A DNA stretch of 21,464 nucleotides. Origin: Treponema sp. (GTDB taxonomy: Bacteria > Spirochaetota > Spirochaetia > Treponematales > Treponemataceae). The notes below the pieces were generated by a model. That model was not told the origin of the DNA. It was given only the letters and a program-made list of their open reading frames with translations, and made no database searches. The position numbers were made by a program, and so were the translations under genes. Positions 1 through 6,586 of this stretch are shown piece by piece. Positions within the stretch are counted from its first letter, which is position 1; each line of letters opens with the position of its first letter. Location of the stretch: positions 1 through 21,464 of the forward strand of contig SFOB01000039.1 of NCBI GenBank assembly GCA_004554075.1, in the 5' to 3' direction.

Positions 1-1983
1 CATTGTATATCGTCTGCCGTTTGCATCCTTATAATCAAAGTGCCATTTCTGGGCACCAAGGGTACCGCCGTTATTTACTGTCTGTTCAAGCAGCTTAATC
101 ATCACAAAAGAAGTCTGAGGAGAAATAACCTGAATCTTTTCTCCCTTTGCAGCCTGAGCCTTTCTGATGTCTAACTCAGGATTCAAAACTACGTTTCCGT
201 TTTTGTCTTCTACAGTGCGGATAGCCATTGGTGTAATTTCTTTACCACCGTTTGCAAAGATTGCGTAGGCACGAGCCATTTCAATAGGGCGGACAGAACA
301 TACACCAAGACCAAGAGGATATACTGGAAGGAAGCTGCGGCTTTCAAGTTCATTCTGTGGAATGCCAAGAAGTTTAGAAGCACGGTCAATTGCAGCTTCA
401 AATCCGATCCCATCGAGAATCTTAAGGGACGGAACATTCATAGAGCGGGTAAGGGCATACCATACAGAAACGTTACCTTCCCATTCACCACGGAAGTTGA
501 GCGGAATATATGGCTTTCCATCTGCAGTATGGAATACAACCATAGAGTCGGAAATTTGAGTTGTAGGAGTAAACTTTCTTGAGTCGATTGCAGCAGAGTA
601 GTAAAGAGGTTTGAAAGTAGAACCCGGCTGAACCTTTGCCTGTGTCGCGCGGATAAACTGGTTATCTGATTCAAACTTACTTCCGCCTACAAGTGCATCA
701 ATGTAGCCGTTTGAATGGTCGAGGGCAACCATAGTACCTTCGATAGTTGTCTTTTCTTCATTCTGTTTTGCAATTGCAACGGCACGGTTTACAATATTAA
801 CTTTAAGCTTTTCTGTTCCTGTCATCAGGGAAACAACATCAAGAACAGGATTAATTCGATTTACGTAAGTATTGTTTGCAACAATTTCAGTTCTCTGTTC
901 GCTTACCTTGAGTTCCGGAATATCAAAAAGAAGGGCAAGCATTTCTGTCATTGGAACATAAACATTTGTTGCAACGCCGGTTTTAGAAGAGTGCTCGCGT
1001 TTATAGCGTCTGTTTGCATCTTCAATATATTTTGCCATTACATCCTGTGCAATCTGCTGATGTGCGAGATTAAGTGTTGTATTTACAGTAAAGCCGGAAG
1101 TATAAATATCATCCGAACCATAAATCATACTTGAAAGCTCACGGCGAACATATTCAGAAAACCATGGAGCCTTGTCATCTCTCATCATATATGCTGAGGT
1201 TGAGGTTCGTGTATAATCAAAGTTTGCCCAGTAATCTTCAAAAGATTCATCTGCTTCTTCCTTAGTAAGAAAGCCTGCATCAACCATTGAAGTAAGAACA
1301 TACTTCTGTCTTGCCATGGCATTATTAGGATGATCAAAAGGATTATAAAGGGCAGGGTTAGAAAGCTGAATTACAAGGATTGCTGCTTCTGCCGGAGTGA
1401 TTTCTGTAGCTCCATGTCCAAAGTAATATTTCGAAGCAGCATTTACACCGTAGGTACCGCCACCAAAATAAATTTTGTTTAAGTAGAGTTCAAGAATCTC
1501 GTTTTTAGAATAGCGACGTTCCATCTGGATAGCCCACCACAATTCCTTAAGCTTTCGGAAAACAGATTTATCTGTACGGTCGCAGTAGAGTGTTCCGGCA
1601 ATCTGCTGTGTGAGGGTAGAACCACCACCAAGAGAGCGGCCGGTAAGAATACCAACAACGCCACGGAAAATAGCTTTAAGATTAAAACCTTTATGTGAGA
1701 AGAACACATTGTCTTCTCGGGTAATCAAAGCATCAATCATCTGCTGCGGAAGATTATTATAGGCAATAATTTCACGCTTTTCGTCGGAAGCAAACTCAGT
1801 AATAACTTCACCGTTAATATCAAGCAGCTTTGTAGGAAGTGCAGTGTCAAAATCAGATATATATTCAGAATTAATTATATTGCGGGTTTCAGAAACAGAC
1901 CATCCAAGAAAGGATCCCATCATGATAGATCCCAAAAAAAACAAAGCGATGATCACAATTCCAGATTTTTTAATCTTTGTCAT
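1..1983 (-). CDS. Class A penicillin-binding protein (PBP1A), 3' end missing
   Basis: Bifunctional peptidoglycan synthase of the inner membrane: an N-terminal glycosyltransferase polymerises lipid II and a C-terminal transpeptidase cross-links stem peptides. The frame is open for 661 codons from the ATG at 1983 to the left edge, so the C-terminus is missing. Residues 8-24 form a single membrane anchor. The glycosyltransferase domain shows REDNVFFSHKG (catalytic Glu90), GGGSTLTQQ (Ser122) and RRYSKNEILELYLNKIYFG. The transpeptidase shows the active-site tetrad STFK (Ser455, Lys458) and SMN (Ser514-Asn516); the expected KTG motif would lie just beyond the edge. Start choice: a promoter immediately upstream (-10 at 1993-1998) fits the ATG at 1983, and no Shine-Dalgarno is seen. 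It is a single-gene unit separated from the gene behind it by a repeat-rich gap. Family assignment is secure; the exact paralogue (1A versus another class A) is inferred from overall layout. Confidence 0.95.
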   Translation of the reverse strand, partial: MTKIKKSGIVIIALFFLGSIMMGSFLGWSVSETRNIINSEYISDFDTALPTKLLDINGEVITEFASDEKREIIAYNNLPQQMIDALITREDNVFFSHKGFNLKAIFRGVVGILTGRSLGGGSTLTQQIAGTLYCDRTDKSVFRKLKELWWAIQMERRYSKNEILELYLNKIYFGGGTYGVNAASKYYFGHGATEITPAEAAILVIQLSNPALYNPFDHPNNAMARQKYVLTSMVDAGFLTKEEADESFEDYWANFDYTRTSTSAYMMRDDKAPWFSEYVRRELSSMIYGSDDIYTSGFTVNTTLNLAHQQIAQDVMAKYIEDANRRYKREHSSKTGVATNVYVPMTEMLALLFDIPELKVSEQRTEIVANNTYVNRINPVLDVVSLMTGTEKLKVNIVNRAVAIAKQNEEKTTIEGTMVALDHSNGYIDALVGGSKFESDNQFIRATQAKVQPGSTFKPLYYSAAIDSRKFTPTTQISDSMVVFHTADGKPYIPLNFRGEWEGNVSVWYALTRSMNVPSLKILDGIGFEAAIDRASKLLGIPQNELESRSFLPVYPLGLGVCSVRPIEMARAYAIFANGGKEITPMAIRTVEDKNGNVVLNPELDIRKAQAAKGEKIQVISPQTSFVMIKLLEQTVNNGGTLGAQKWHFDYKDANGRRYTM

Positions 1984-1992
1984 ATTCTGCTT

Positions 1993-2021
1993 ATTATAGT
2001 AGAAATCATCAAAAAAGTGAA
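1993..2021 (-). promoter_or_regulatory. Promoter of the PBP1A gene
   Basis: On the minus strand TTCACT (2016-2021) is followed after 17 nt by a perfect TATAAT (1993-1998). Only 9 nt separate the -10 box from the ATG at 1983, so transcription should begin about 2-3 nt before the start codon. No Shine-Dalgarno is present in the interval (AAGCAGAAT). Confidence 0.6.
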
Positions 2022-2114
2022 TAGTTACAACTTTCCGCCCAATTATTCCAAGCCTTTTTTTGTCTTTAATAAGAATCCTGAAATTGTGATGGCTGGATAC
2101 GGAGCAGAAAAAGA

Positions 2115-2243
2115 CCGAGCCTTTTTTTATAACACTTGACCTTCATTCCCGCGAAAAAGAGTCCCAGACAACATCATCCCCGTTGGCTGGGGCTCTTTTT
2201 TGTGGGAGTGGAGGCTTTTGATTTAAAATAAAAAAAGGCTCGG
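2115..2243. repeat. 16-bp perfect inverted repeat enclosing a terminator hairpin
   Basis: CCGAGCCTTTTTTTAT at 2115-2130 is the exact reverse complement of 2228-2243. The right copy is one arm plus U tract of the terminator at 2230-2257; the left copy is an orphan half. Together they enclose the separate hairpin at 2154-2201. This may be the trace of a duplicated and inverted terminator or a small non-coding element; no protein is encoded. Confidence 0.55.
2154..2201. terminator. Bidirectional terminator-like hairpin
   Basis: Arms 2154-2172 and 2182-2200 are complementary over 17 of 19 positions around a 9-nt loop. The stem is A-rich on the left and T-rich on the right (CTCTTTTTT), so transcripts from either strand end in a U tract after a GC-rich hairpin. 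No plus-strand gene precedes it; it probably ends minus-strand transcripts coming from the PEGA-like gene, as a back-up to the hairpin at 2230-2257, and insulates the PBP1A promoter. Confidence 0.6.
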
Positions 2244-2257
2244 AATAGATCCGAGCC
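2230..2257 (-). terminator. Rho-independent terminator, minus strand
   Basis: Perfect 8-bp stem GGCTCGGA (2237-2244) / TCCGAGCC (2250-2257) with a 5-nt loop, followed on the minus strand by seven U. It lies 200 bp past the stop of the PEGA-like gene, after a palindromic repeat, and is the first strong terminator for the ferredoxin-M23-PEGA unit. Confidence 0.65.
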
Positions 2258-2309
2258 ATGCCCATCAGGCATATCGGGAACATGGGTGGGAGGGGAAAAT
2301 GTTCCCGAT
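2258..2309. repeat. Two further small inverted repeats
   Basis: ATGCC (2258-2262) / GGCAT (2268-2272) forms a short hairpin, directly followed by a perfect 11-bp repeat ATCGGGAACAT (2273-2283) / ATGTTCCCGAT (2299-2309) with a 15-nt purine-rich loop. They sit next to the terminator stem. They could be an operator, a processing signal or further parts of the same palindromic cluster; the sequence does not decide. Confidence 0.45.
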
Positions 2310-2373
2310 ATATTTATTATCGACCCCAGTACCCGAAATCTTTAATCTAAATAAAAAAAAATGTAAAAAATCT

Positions 2374-2455
2374 GTCATTCCGAACTTGTTTCGGAATCTT
2401 AAAATAGATCCTGAAACAAGTTCAGGATGACAATAATGAAACAAGTTCAGGATGA
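2374..2455. repeat. Dispersed palindromic repeat (REP-like), three units
   Basis: Unit 1 is ATTCCGAA-cttgt-TTCGGAAT (2377-2397); unit 2 is ATCCTGAA-acaag-TTCAGGAT (2408-2428); unit 3 is a partial copy, so that a 19-bp stretch at 2412-2430 recurs directly at 2437-2455. The pattern 'GTCATTCCGAACTTGTTTCGGAAT / AGATCCTGAAACAAG' is of a kind seen as a dispersed repeat in many unrelated bacterial genomes, where spurious translations read HPELVSGS; the same peptide appears here on the minus strand. It ends 2 nt from the stop codon of the PEGA-like gene. Confidence 0.7.
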
Positions 2456-2457
2456 TG

Positions 2458-3453
2458 TTAGTTTTCAGAGATGTCGAGATCCAGGGAGAAGTTTGCGGTG
2501 TAGGTTTTGCCCTTGATGGCTGTAATTGAGCGGACGATTTCATAGTCACCGATAGAGAACTTAATTTTATGTTCACCTTCGGTAATTACAAATTCCTTGC
2601 CAAAAACTGTGCATTTTACATCATCCAGGCGAACTTCTGTGCCTTCAGGGGCTGTTATAAGCAGAGTAGGCTCAAGGCTTTTCATTTCAACAGTAAGTTC
2701 TGTAGTCTTTGCACGGTCAATACGAACTGTACGAACTTCATTTCTGTATGCTTCAGAAATAATTGAAATGTCATGAACTCCGGTATCAAGAAGAACCTTT
2801 GGATTATCTGTAAGAGGAATCATTTTGTCGTCTATGAAGAGGGTACAAGGCGCAAGCTTCTTTTCAGGGGCAACAAGTTTAAGAGCCAGCTGACCTTTGT
2901 TCATTAGAATTGGTTTTACAGTTATAGGAATAATAGAATTGAGGGTTTCTTCAGGAACTCCCTTCATTACAGGCTGAAGTCTTATAAAAATCACATTCTT
3001 AGAAGGTGTGATTACTGTATCAACTTTAGTGGTGTAGTTATTTGATTTTATTGAGTTTTCTTTCTTGAGTGGAATCTGAAGAACCCAGGAAAGCTTTCCA
3101 GGAAGGGTTCTTACATAAGCACGGGTTCCGTTGTAATCAATCTGTGTGCTTTTTGGTGTAGGGCTGATATTTGCGTATACGGAGCAGGCTACAGAATCCA
3201 TCCATGAGGCAACTGCTTCGGGAATCTCGAACTTTAACTCAAGGCCCTCGATAAAAGTCTGGTCTGCCGGAAGGGTGATGGCAAGTGCTTCATTAATTCC
3301 AAGCTTTGCAGTTCCCTCTGACTCTGCAGTCTGTACAACTGTCAGTTCATGAACTTTGCTTACACGAAAACTTTCCGCGTTTAATGTAACTGCGGCAAGG
3401 AAAGCCAGGAGGAGAGAAATCGGAAGTTTTTTAGCACAATATAGTTTTTTCAT
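2458..3453 (-). CDS. Exported protein with PEGA-like repeats
   Basis: Probably a periplasmic or surface-anchored binding protein; its precise role is unknown. An N-terminal signal peptide (KKLPISLLLAFLAAVTLNA, cleavage before ESF) is followed by a beta-rich region to about residue 190. The C-terminal half holds two beta-repeats of about 65 residues; the second begins TLLITAPEGTEVRLDD, close to the PEGA signature (P-x-G-x-x-V-x-L-D), and the first has the matching GVHDISIISEAY segment. PEGA domains usually lie in envelope proteins. The gene starts at the ATG at 3453, whose A is shared with the TGA stop of the M23 gene (TGATG); a GTG at 3456 is an alternative that adds one residue. This overlap implies translational coupling with the peptidase and suggests work on the same envelope structure. 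Confidence 0.8.
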   Translation of the reverse strand: MKKLYCAKKLPISLLLAFLAAVTLNAESFRVSKVHELTVVQTAESEGTAKLGINEALAITLPADQTFIEGLELKFEIPEAVASWMDSVACSVYANISPTPKSTQIDYNGTRAYVRTLPGKLSWVLQIPLKKENSIKSNNYTTKVDTVITPSKNVIFIRLQPVMKGVPEETLNSIIPITVKPILMNKGQLALKLVAPEKKLAPCTLFIDDKMIPLTDNPKVLLDTGVHDISIISEAYRNEVRTVRIDRAKTTELTVEMKSLEPTLLITAPEGTEVRLDDVKCTVFGKEFVITEGEHKIKFSIGDYEIVRSITAIKGKTYTANFSLDLDISEN

Positions 3454-4466
3454 CACTCTTTAATATTCAGTTTATTACGCGGGTCTTCTGCTTTGCCACC
3501 TTTTCTTATTTCAAAGTGAAGGTGAGGGCCTGTCGCTTTACCCGTCTGTCCCACAAGTCCTATAACATCACCTTTCTTTACGTATTGATATCTGTCTACA
3601 AATACTTTAGAAAGATGTGCATAAACACTTGTCATTTTTCCCTGGTCATGGCTCAGAATTATATAATTTCCAAACTCGACATCGTTTTCGATAACGGCAT
3701 AAACAGCACCATCTTTTATGGCATATACAGGGGTGCCTTCAGAAGCTGCAAGGTCAATTCCGTTATGATTTTTCATTTCGCCTGAGAATGGATTTTTTCT
3801 TTTTCCGAATTCCGAAGATACCCAGTAAGAATCATTATCCAGCGGGAGTCTCAGTGCTGAATCTAGAAAATATGCTCTTTCTGTGGGGGTAAAACGCTTG
3901 CTGCTTAAGAACAGATAATCTCTACCATCTATATTATAGTATAAGTTGTTTTTTGTTAAGGTTTGAGTGCTATAATTTTCCTGTAAAAGTATTTCAATGG
4001 AATTTATTCCACGGTCTACGGCAATAAAAAGTCCGTCTACAACAGGCAGAATAAAGGTTTTACCCTTTACATCATCCTGTGCATTTTCTATCTGATTTAA
4101 GGTTGCAAGGGTTTCCTGATTTATGGTTGTGCGGCTGGCAAGGCCCTGGAATGTAAAGCGTTCTGTATTCTTGTACAGAAAGAACATGATTTCTGGCTGA
4201 CGGCCGGCACTTACGGCTTTTCTGTTAGCTTCAACTATACTGTTGTAATCCTGGAAAACTGTATTTGCCCGTGAAGGGGAGAGACTTTCAATGACTGGAA
4301 GCTTATCTTTTTCAATAGTAATTCTTTTAATCTGGTCCTGAGAAGAAGAAACATTCTGCGCAAAAAGATTAGGGGCAGAAAAAATCAGGACAATGAGAAA
4401 AGTAAAAATGTTAAAAAAACGGGGCAGTCTTTTAGAGAGCCCCGTTTCGCAGTTTAAAGAAATCAA
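3453..4466 (-). CDS. Periplasmic M23 (LytM-type) peptidase with LysM-like region
   Basis: Predicted zinc endopeptidase or peptidoglycan-binding regulator outside the inner membrane. A hydrophobic signal segment spans residues 19-36 (ending APNLFAQ). Residues about 109-150 resemble a degenerate LysM module (ASRTTINQETLATLNQI ... KTFILPVVDGLFI). The M23 domain fills residues 216-333 and keeps all metal and catalytic positions: NHNGID (His234, Asp238), VYAHLS (His284), GPHLHFE (His315, His317). It should therefore be active, unlike degenerate LytM regulators such as EnvC or NlpD. The start is uncertain: the only usable codon in frame ahead of the signal segment is TTG at 4466, one nucleotide after the ferredoxin stop; it places a rho-independent terminator inside codons 7-18. 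The 3' end overlaps the PEGA-like gene. Confidence 0.88.
   Translation of the reverse strand: MISLNCETGLSKRLPRFFNIFTFLIVLIFSAPNLFAQNVSSSQDQIKRITIEKDKLPVIESLSPSRANTVFQDYNSIVEANRKAVSAGRQPEIMFFLYKNTERFTFQGLASRTTINQETLATLNQIENAQDDVKGKTFILPVVDGLFIAVDRGINSIEILLQENYSTQTLTKNNLYYNIDGRDYLFLSSKRFTPTERAYFLDSALRLPLDNDSYWVSSEFGKRKNPFSGEMKNHNGIDLAASEGTPVYAIKDGAVYAVIENDVEFGNYIILSHDQGKMTSVYAHLSKVFVDRYQYVKKGDVIGLVGQTGKATGPHLHFEIRKGGKAEDPRNKLNIKE
4413..4447 (-). terminator. Terminator behind the ferredoxin gene, inside the M23 start region
   Basis: Perfect 9-bp stem AAACGGGGC (4417-4425) / GCCCCGTTT (4439-4447), 13-nt loop, and a run of seven U on the minus strand ending at 4413. It begins 20 nt after the ferredoxin stop codon and looks like that gene's terminator, yet it lies within the first codons of the downstream M23 frame. 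Confidence 0.75.
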
Positions 4467-4467
4467 T

Positions 4468-4638
4468 CTATTCTTCTACAATTGCTTCTGCTGGACATGA
4501 AGCTGCGCAAGAACCACAGCTGATGCACTTTTCAGCATCGATAGCGCGAGCGCCGTCTTTTTCTGCAATTGCTCCTACCGGACAGTCCGGTTCGCAAGCT
4601 CCACAGTTTACACACTGATCGGTAATTTTAAATGCCAT
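4468..4638 (-). CDS. Small 2x[4Fe-4S] ferredoxin
   Basis: A 56-residue bacterial-type (clostridial) ferredoxin, a soluble one-electron carrier for reactions such as pyruvate:ferredoxin oxidoreductase or hydrogenase; its partner is not shown here. Two classical cluster motifs are complete: CVNCGACEPDCP (residues 9-20) and CISCGSCAASCP (38-49), each CxxCxxCxxxCP, giving eight cysteines for two [4Fe-4S] clusters. Length is typical for the family (about 55). The ATG at 4638 has a clear Shine-Dalgarno, AGGAG at 4644-4648, and a promoter at 4672-4700. A strong terminator follows the stop, so it is probably transcribed mostly alone and at high level, with some read-through into the M23 gene. Confidence 0.95.
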   Translation of the reverse strand: MAFKITDQCVNCGACEPDCPVGAIAEKDGARAIDAEKCISCGSCAASCPAEAIVEE

Positions 4639-4671
4639 ATTTGCTCCTATAAAATTTAAAATCTACCTAAA

Positions 4672-4700
4672 ATAATACAACAATAGGGGGAAATTCGCAA
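4672..4700 (-). promoter_or_regulatory. Promoter of the ferredoxin gene
   Basis: Minus-strand TTGCGA (4695-4700), 17-nt spacer, TATTAT (4672-4677). The expected leader is about 26 nt and includes AGGAG in front of the ATG at 4638. It stands back to back with the deoC promoter, the two -35 boxes being only 7 nt apart. Confidence 0.6.
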
Positions 4701-4707
4701 CTGATAT

Positions 4708-4736
4708 TTGAATAAATCTATGTTGTAAAGTATAAT
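4708..4736 (+). promoter_or_regulatory. Promoter of deoC
   Basis: TTGAAT (4708-4713), exactly 17 nt, then perfect TATAAT (4731-4736). The predicted transcription start is at about 4743-4744, which coincides with the deoC ATG at 4744. The upstream in-frame ATG at 4735 lies within the -10 box and could not be on this transcript. Confidence 0.65.
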
Positions 4737-4743
4737 GAGGTCT

Positions 4744-5481
4744 ATGACTAAAGAAGAACTTGCTAAATATATTGATCATACTCTTCTGGCTCCTCAGGCT
4801 GGAATCAGAGAAATTGTATTGTTGTGTCAGGAAGCCCGCCGCTACGGTTTTGCTTCTGTTTGTGTTAATCCTGTTTATGTTTCTGCCGCTGCAAATGAAC
4901 TTGAAGGTTCAGGTGTTAAGGTTTGTACTGTAGTTGGTTTTCCTCTGGGAGCTACAACAACAAAAGATAAAGTTAATGAATCAATTAACGCAATTGAAAA
5001 CGGTGCAGAAGAAATTGATATGGTTATCAATATTGGTGCAGCAAAAGACGGTCGTTTTACAGAAGTTGAAACAGATATTCTTGATGTAGTAACTGCATGT
5101 AAAGAAGCCGGTAAGAAAGTTGGAAAGAATATCATTGTAAAAACAATTCTTGAAACCTGTCTTCTCGAAGATGCTGCAATCGTAAATGCCTGTCTTTGTG
5201 CTAAAAAGGCTGGAGCTGATTTTGTTAAGACTTCAACAGGTTTTGCAAATCCAAAGGGAATTGATGGAAATCCACTTCCTAACGGAGCAAGTGAGCATCA
5301 TGTAAAACTTATGCGTGAAACTGTTGGTCCTGATATGGGTGTAAAGGCTTCCGGCGGAATAAGAAGTGCCAGAACCCTTATTACAATGCTCGAAGCAGGA
5401 GCAAGCCGAATCGGTACTTCCAGTGGTAGTAAGATTTACGAAAACTGGGACGAGAGCAAAGAGGTAAATAATAAATACTAA
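4744..5481 (+). CDS. deoC: Deoxyribose-phosphate aldolase
   Basis: Cytosolic class I aldolase that splits 2-deoxyribose 5-phosphate to glyceraldehyde 3-phosphate and acetaldehyde in deoxynucleoside breakdown. The TIM-barrel protein (245 residues from this start) carries the Schiff-base lysine in FVKTSTGF (Lys162), the upstream VVGFPLGATTTKDK and ENGAEEIDMVINIG segments, and the phosphate-binding C-terminal loop VKASGGIRS ... GASRIGTSSG. Length is in the usual range for the short bacterial form. Start: an in-frame ATG at 4735 would add MRS but overlaps the -10 box, so the ATG at 4744 is preferred. GAGG lies only 3 nt before that ATG, too near to act as a normal ribosome site, and the mRNA may be leaderless. 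It is a single-gene unit; other deo genes are not nearby. A palindromic hairpin follows the stop. Confidence 0.96.
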   Translation: MTKEELAKYIDHTLLAPQAGIREIVLLCQEARRYGFASVCVNPVYVSAAANELEGSGVKVCTVVGFPLGATTTKDKVNESINAIENGAEEIDMVINIGAAKDGRFTEVETDILDVVTACKEAGKKVGKNIIVKTILETCLLEDAAIVNACLCAKKAGADFVKTSTGFANPKGIDGNPLPNGASEHHVKLMRETVGPDMGVKASGGIRSARTLITMLEAGASRIGTSSGSKIYENWDESKEVNNKY

Positions 5482-5487
5482 GAGTAG

Positions 5488-5583
5488 AAAAGGTGGTTTC
5501 GATACACCGCTTCGCGGCACTCAACCACCGGTGGTTGGAGTAGTACGGTGCTGACGCACCTATCGTATCGAAACCACTTTTTT
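5488..5583. repeat. Repeat-derived compound hairpin between convergent genes
   Basis: Outer arms GTGGTTTCGATAC (5493-5505) and GTATCGAAACCAC (5565-5577) are perfect complements, flanked by A runs left and T runs right. Inside lie CCGC-ttc-GCGG, a perfect 16-bp palindrome CAACCACCGGTGGTTG (5522-5537), and GGTGC-tgac-GCACC. It fills the gap between the convergent deoC and metallo-hydrolase genes and, with U tracts on both strands, should terminate both. The composition (GC-rich, GGTTTCGATA ends) differs from the surroundings and resembles dispersed palindromic repeats rather than a simple terminator. Confidence 0.7.
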
Positions 5584-6562
5584 ATTTCTGAACTGGAAGT
5601 GAGAAGTACAATCTGTTGTCGCTCACTTCCATTTTTATTTCACGTGCATCGTGCATTACAGCAATGTAAGATTTTACTGTAGAGCTTACCAGGGCATACT
5701 GACTGAGCGAAAGCTGCATATCATTTTTATCTGCAACATATTTTACAATCTCTTCTGCAGTGAGACGCTTTTTTGTTTTTAAAGAATCAAGAATACAGGT
5801 TCTTGTAGAAATAATTGCAATCTTGTTAAGCTCTGCCGCTTCGTTTATATTTCGCTTTAAGAAATCTCCGTGGCTTGGAATACACCATTCAACATTTTCA
5901 ATTGCACAGAGCTTGTCTAAAGAATCCATATATTCAACAGGATTCAGAATAAGAGGAATCCAGTGATTGATGATTTCATTGCGTGGGAAAATGTTGTCGC
6001 CAGGGAAAATAACTTTGTGGTCATTTTTACCGCTGATTATTACACCCAGAGTTTCATAACTGTGACCATTCAATTCGATGAAGGAAATCTTACGACCGCC
6101 GGAAAGTTCAATTACATCATCTTTTGTAAGAAAGCGGTTTAAATAGGTAGGTGAAGGCATAAAGAAGAGGGTTCGCATTTCGTGAGGAGGGTAGCCGCCC
6201 CAGAGTACAGTACCCTGAATAATCGGGGTTTCCATAGCTCCCTGTTCATGTTTTGCAGCCCATAGCTCGCAGCCTGTTTCTTCATGCAAAAAATTATGGG
6301 CTCCGCAATGATCTGCGTGCCCATGTGTAGTGATAATTGCTTTTACTGTAAAAGATAAGCCCTGCTGTTCAAAAAAAGCCTTGAGAACGTCTAAAACATA
6401 CTCACCGTCAATTTCTGTACAGCCGGAATCAATAAGATATACTTCAACAGAAGAACCGTTGGAAGAGGAGATTTCATTTACTATTACACCAACATTTGTT
6501 GTTGCTGGAATTACATAAACTCCCGCAGACAATTCAATGATTTTTGCTGTAAGGTTATCCAA
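5582..6562 (-). CDS. Metallo-beta-lactamase-fold hydrolase
   Basis: Cytosolic binuclear-metal hydrolase of unknown substrate. The fold's metal ligands are all present: THGHADHCG (His80, His82, Asp84, His85), NGHSYETLG (His167), FPGDNIF (Asp189) and PSHGD (His231). After the MBL core the last 80 or so residues (TAEEIVKYVADKND ...) look like a small helical, winged-helix-like tail, as in LACTB2-type members; this part is inference. It lacks a signal peptide. The start codon is TTG at 6562 with AGGAG at 6573-6577, 10 nt upstream; no ATG suits. It follows the greA terminator by 25 nt and no separate promoter is evident, so it may depend on read-through. The 3' end runs into the compound hairpin shared with deoC. 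Confidence 0.85.
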   Translation of the reverse strand: MDNLTAKIIELSAGVYVIPATTNVGVIVNEISSSNGSSVEVYLIDSGCTEIDGEYVLDVLKAFFEQQGLSFTVKAIITTHGHADHCGAHNFLHEETGCELWAAKHEQGAMETPIIQGTVLWGGYPPHEMRTLFFMPSPTYLNRFLTKDDVIELSGGRKISFIELNGHSYETLGVIISGKNDHKVIFPGDNIFPRNEIINHWIPLILNPVEYMDSLDKLCAIENVEWCIPSHGDFLKRNINEAAELNKIAIISTRTCILDSLKTKKRLTAEEIVKYVADKNDMQLSLSQYALVSSTVKSYIAVMHDAREIKMEVSDNRLYFSLPVQK

Positions 6563-6586
6563 TTGAAATCTTCTCCTGTAATAAGT

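Larger units (their letters stand above)
1984..2457. other. 474-bp gene-free region rich in inverted repeats
   Basis: No convincing coding sequence lies here; the short open frames are translations of repeats and hairpins. It holds, from left to right, the PBP1A promoter, a half-terminator sequence CCGAGCCTTTTTTTAT (2115-2130), a bidirectional terminator-like hairpin (2154-2201), a second terminator-like hairpin (2230-2257), two further small inverted repeats (2258-2309) and a palindromic dispersed repeat (2374-2455) that touches the stop codon of the PEGA-like gene. Confidence 0.8.

Noticed and set aside
715..1134. 139-codon plus-strand open frame
   Set aside because: It lies inside the PBP1A gene, which has all active-site motifs in the opposite frame; the translation is Cys/Asn/Ile-rich and unlike a protein.
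2154..2201. Possible integron attC site
   Set aside because: The GTTG/CAAC pairs lie at the loop side, not at the outer ends as RYYYAAC and GTTRRRY require; no integrase or cassette genes are nearby, and the A/T-run ends fit a terminator.
2265..2576. 103-codon minus-strand open frame ahead of the PBP1A gene
   Set aside because: Its translation (HPELVSGS and similar) comes from the palindromic repeat and hairpins, and its N-terminal part overlaps the PEGA-like gene in another frame.
5493..5577. CRISPR-like or IS-end structure
   Set aside because: There is only one copy with nested palindromes, no regular spacers, no transposase and no target duplication seen.
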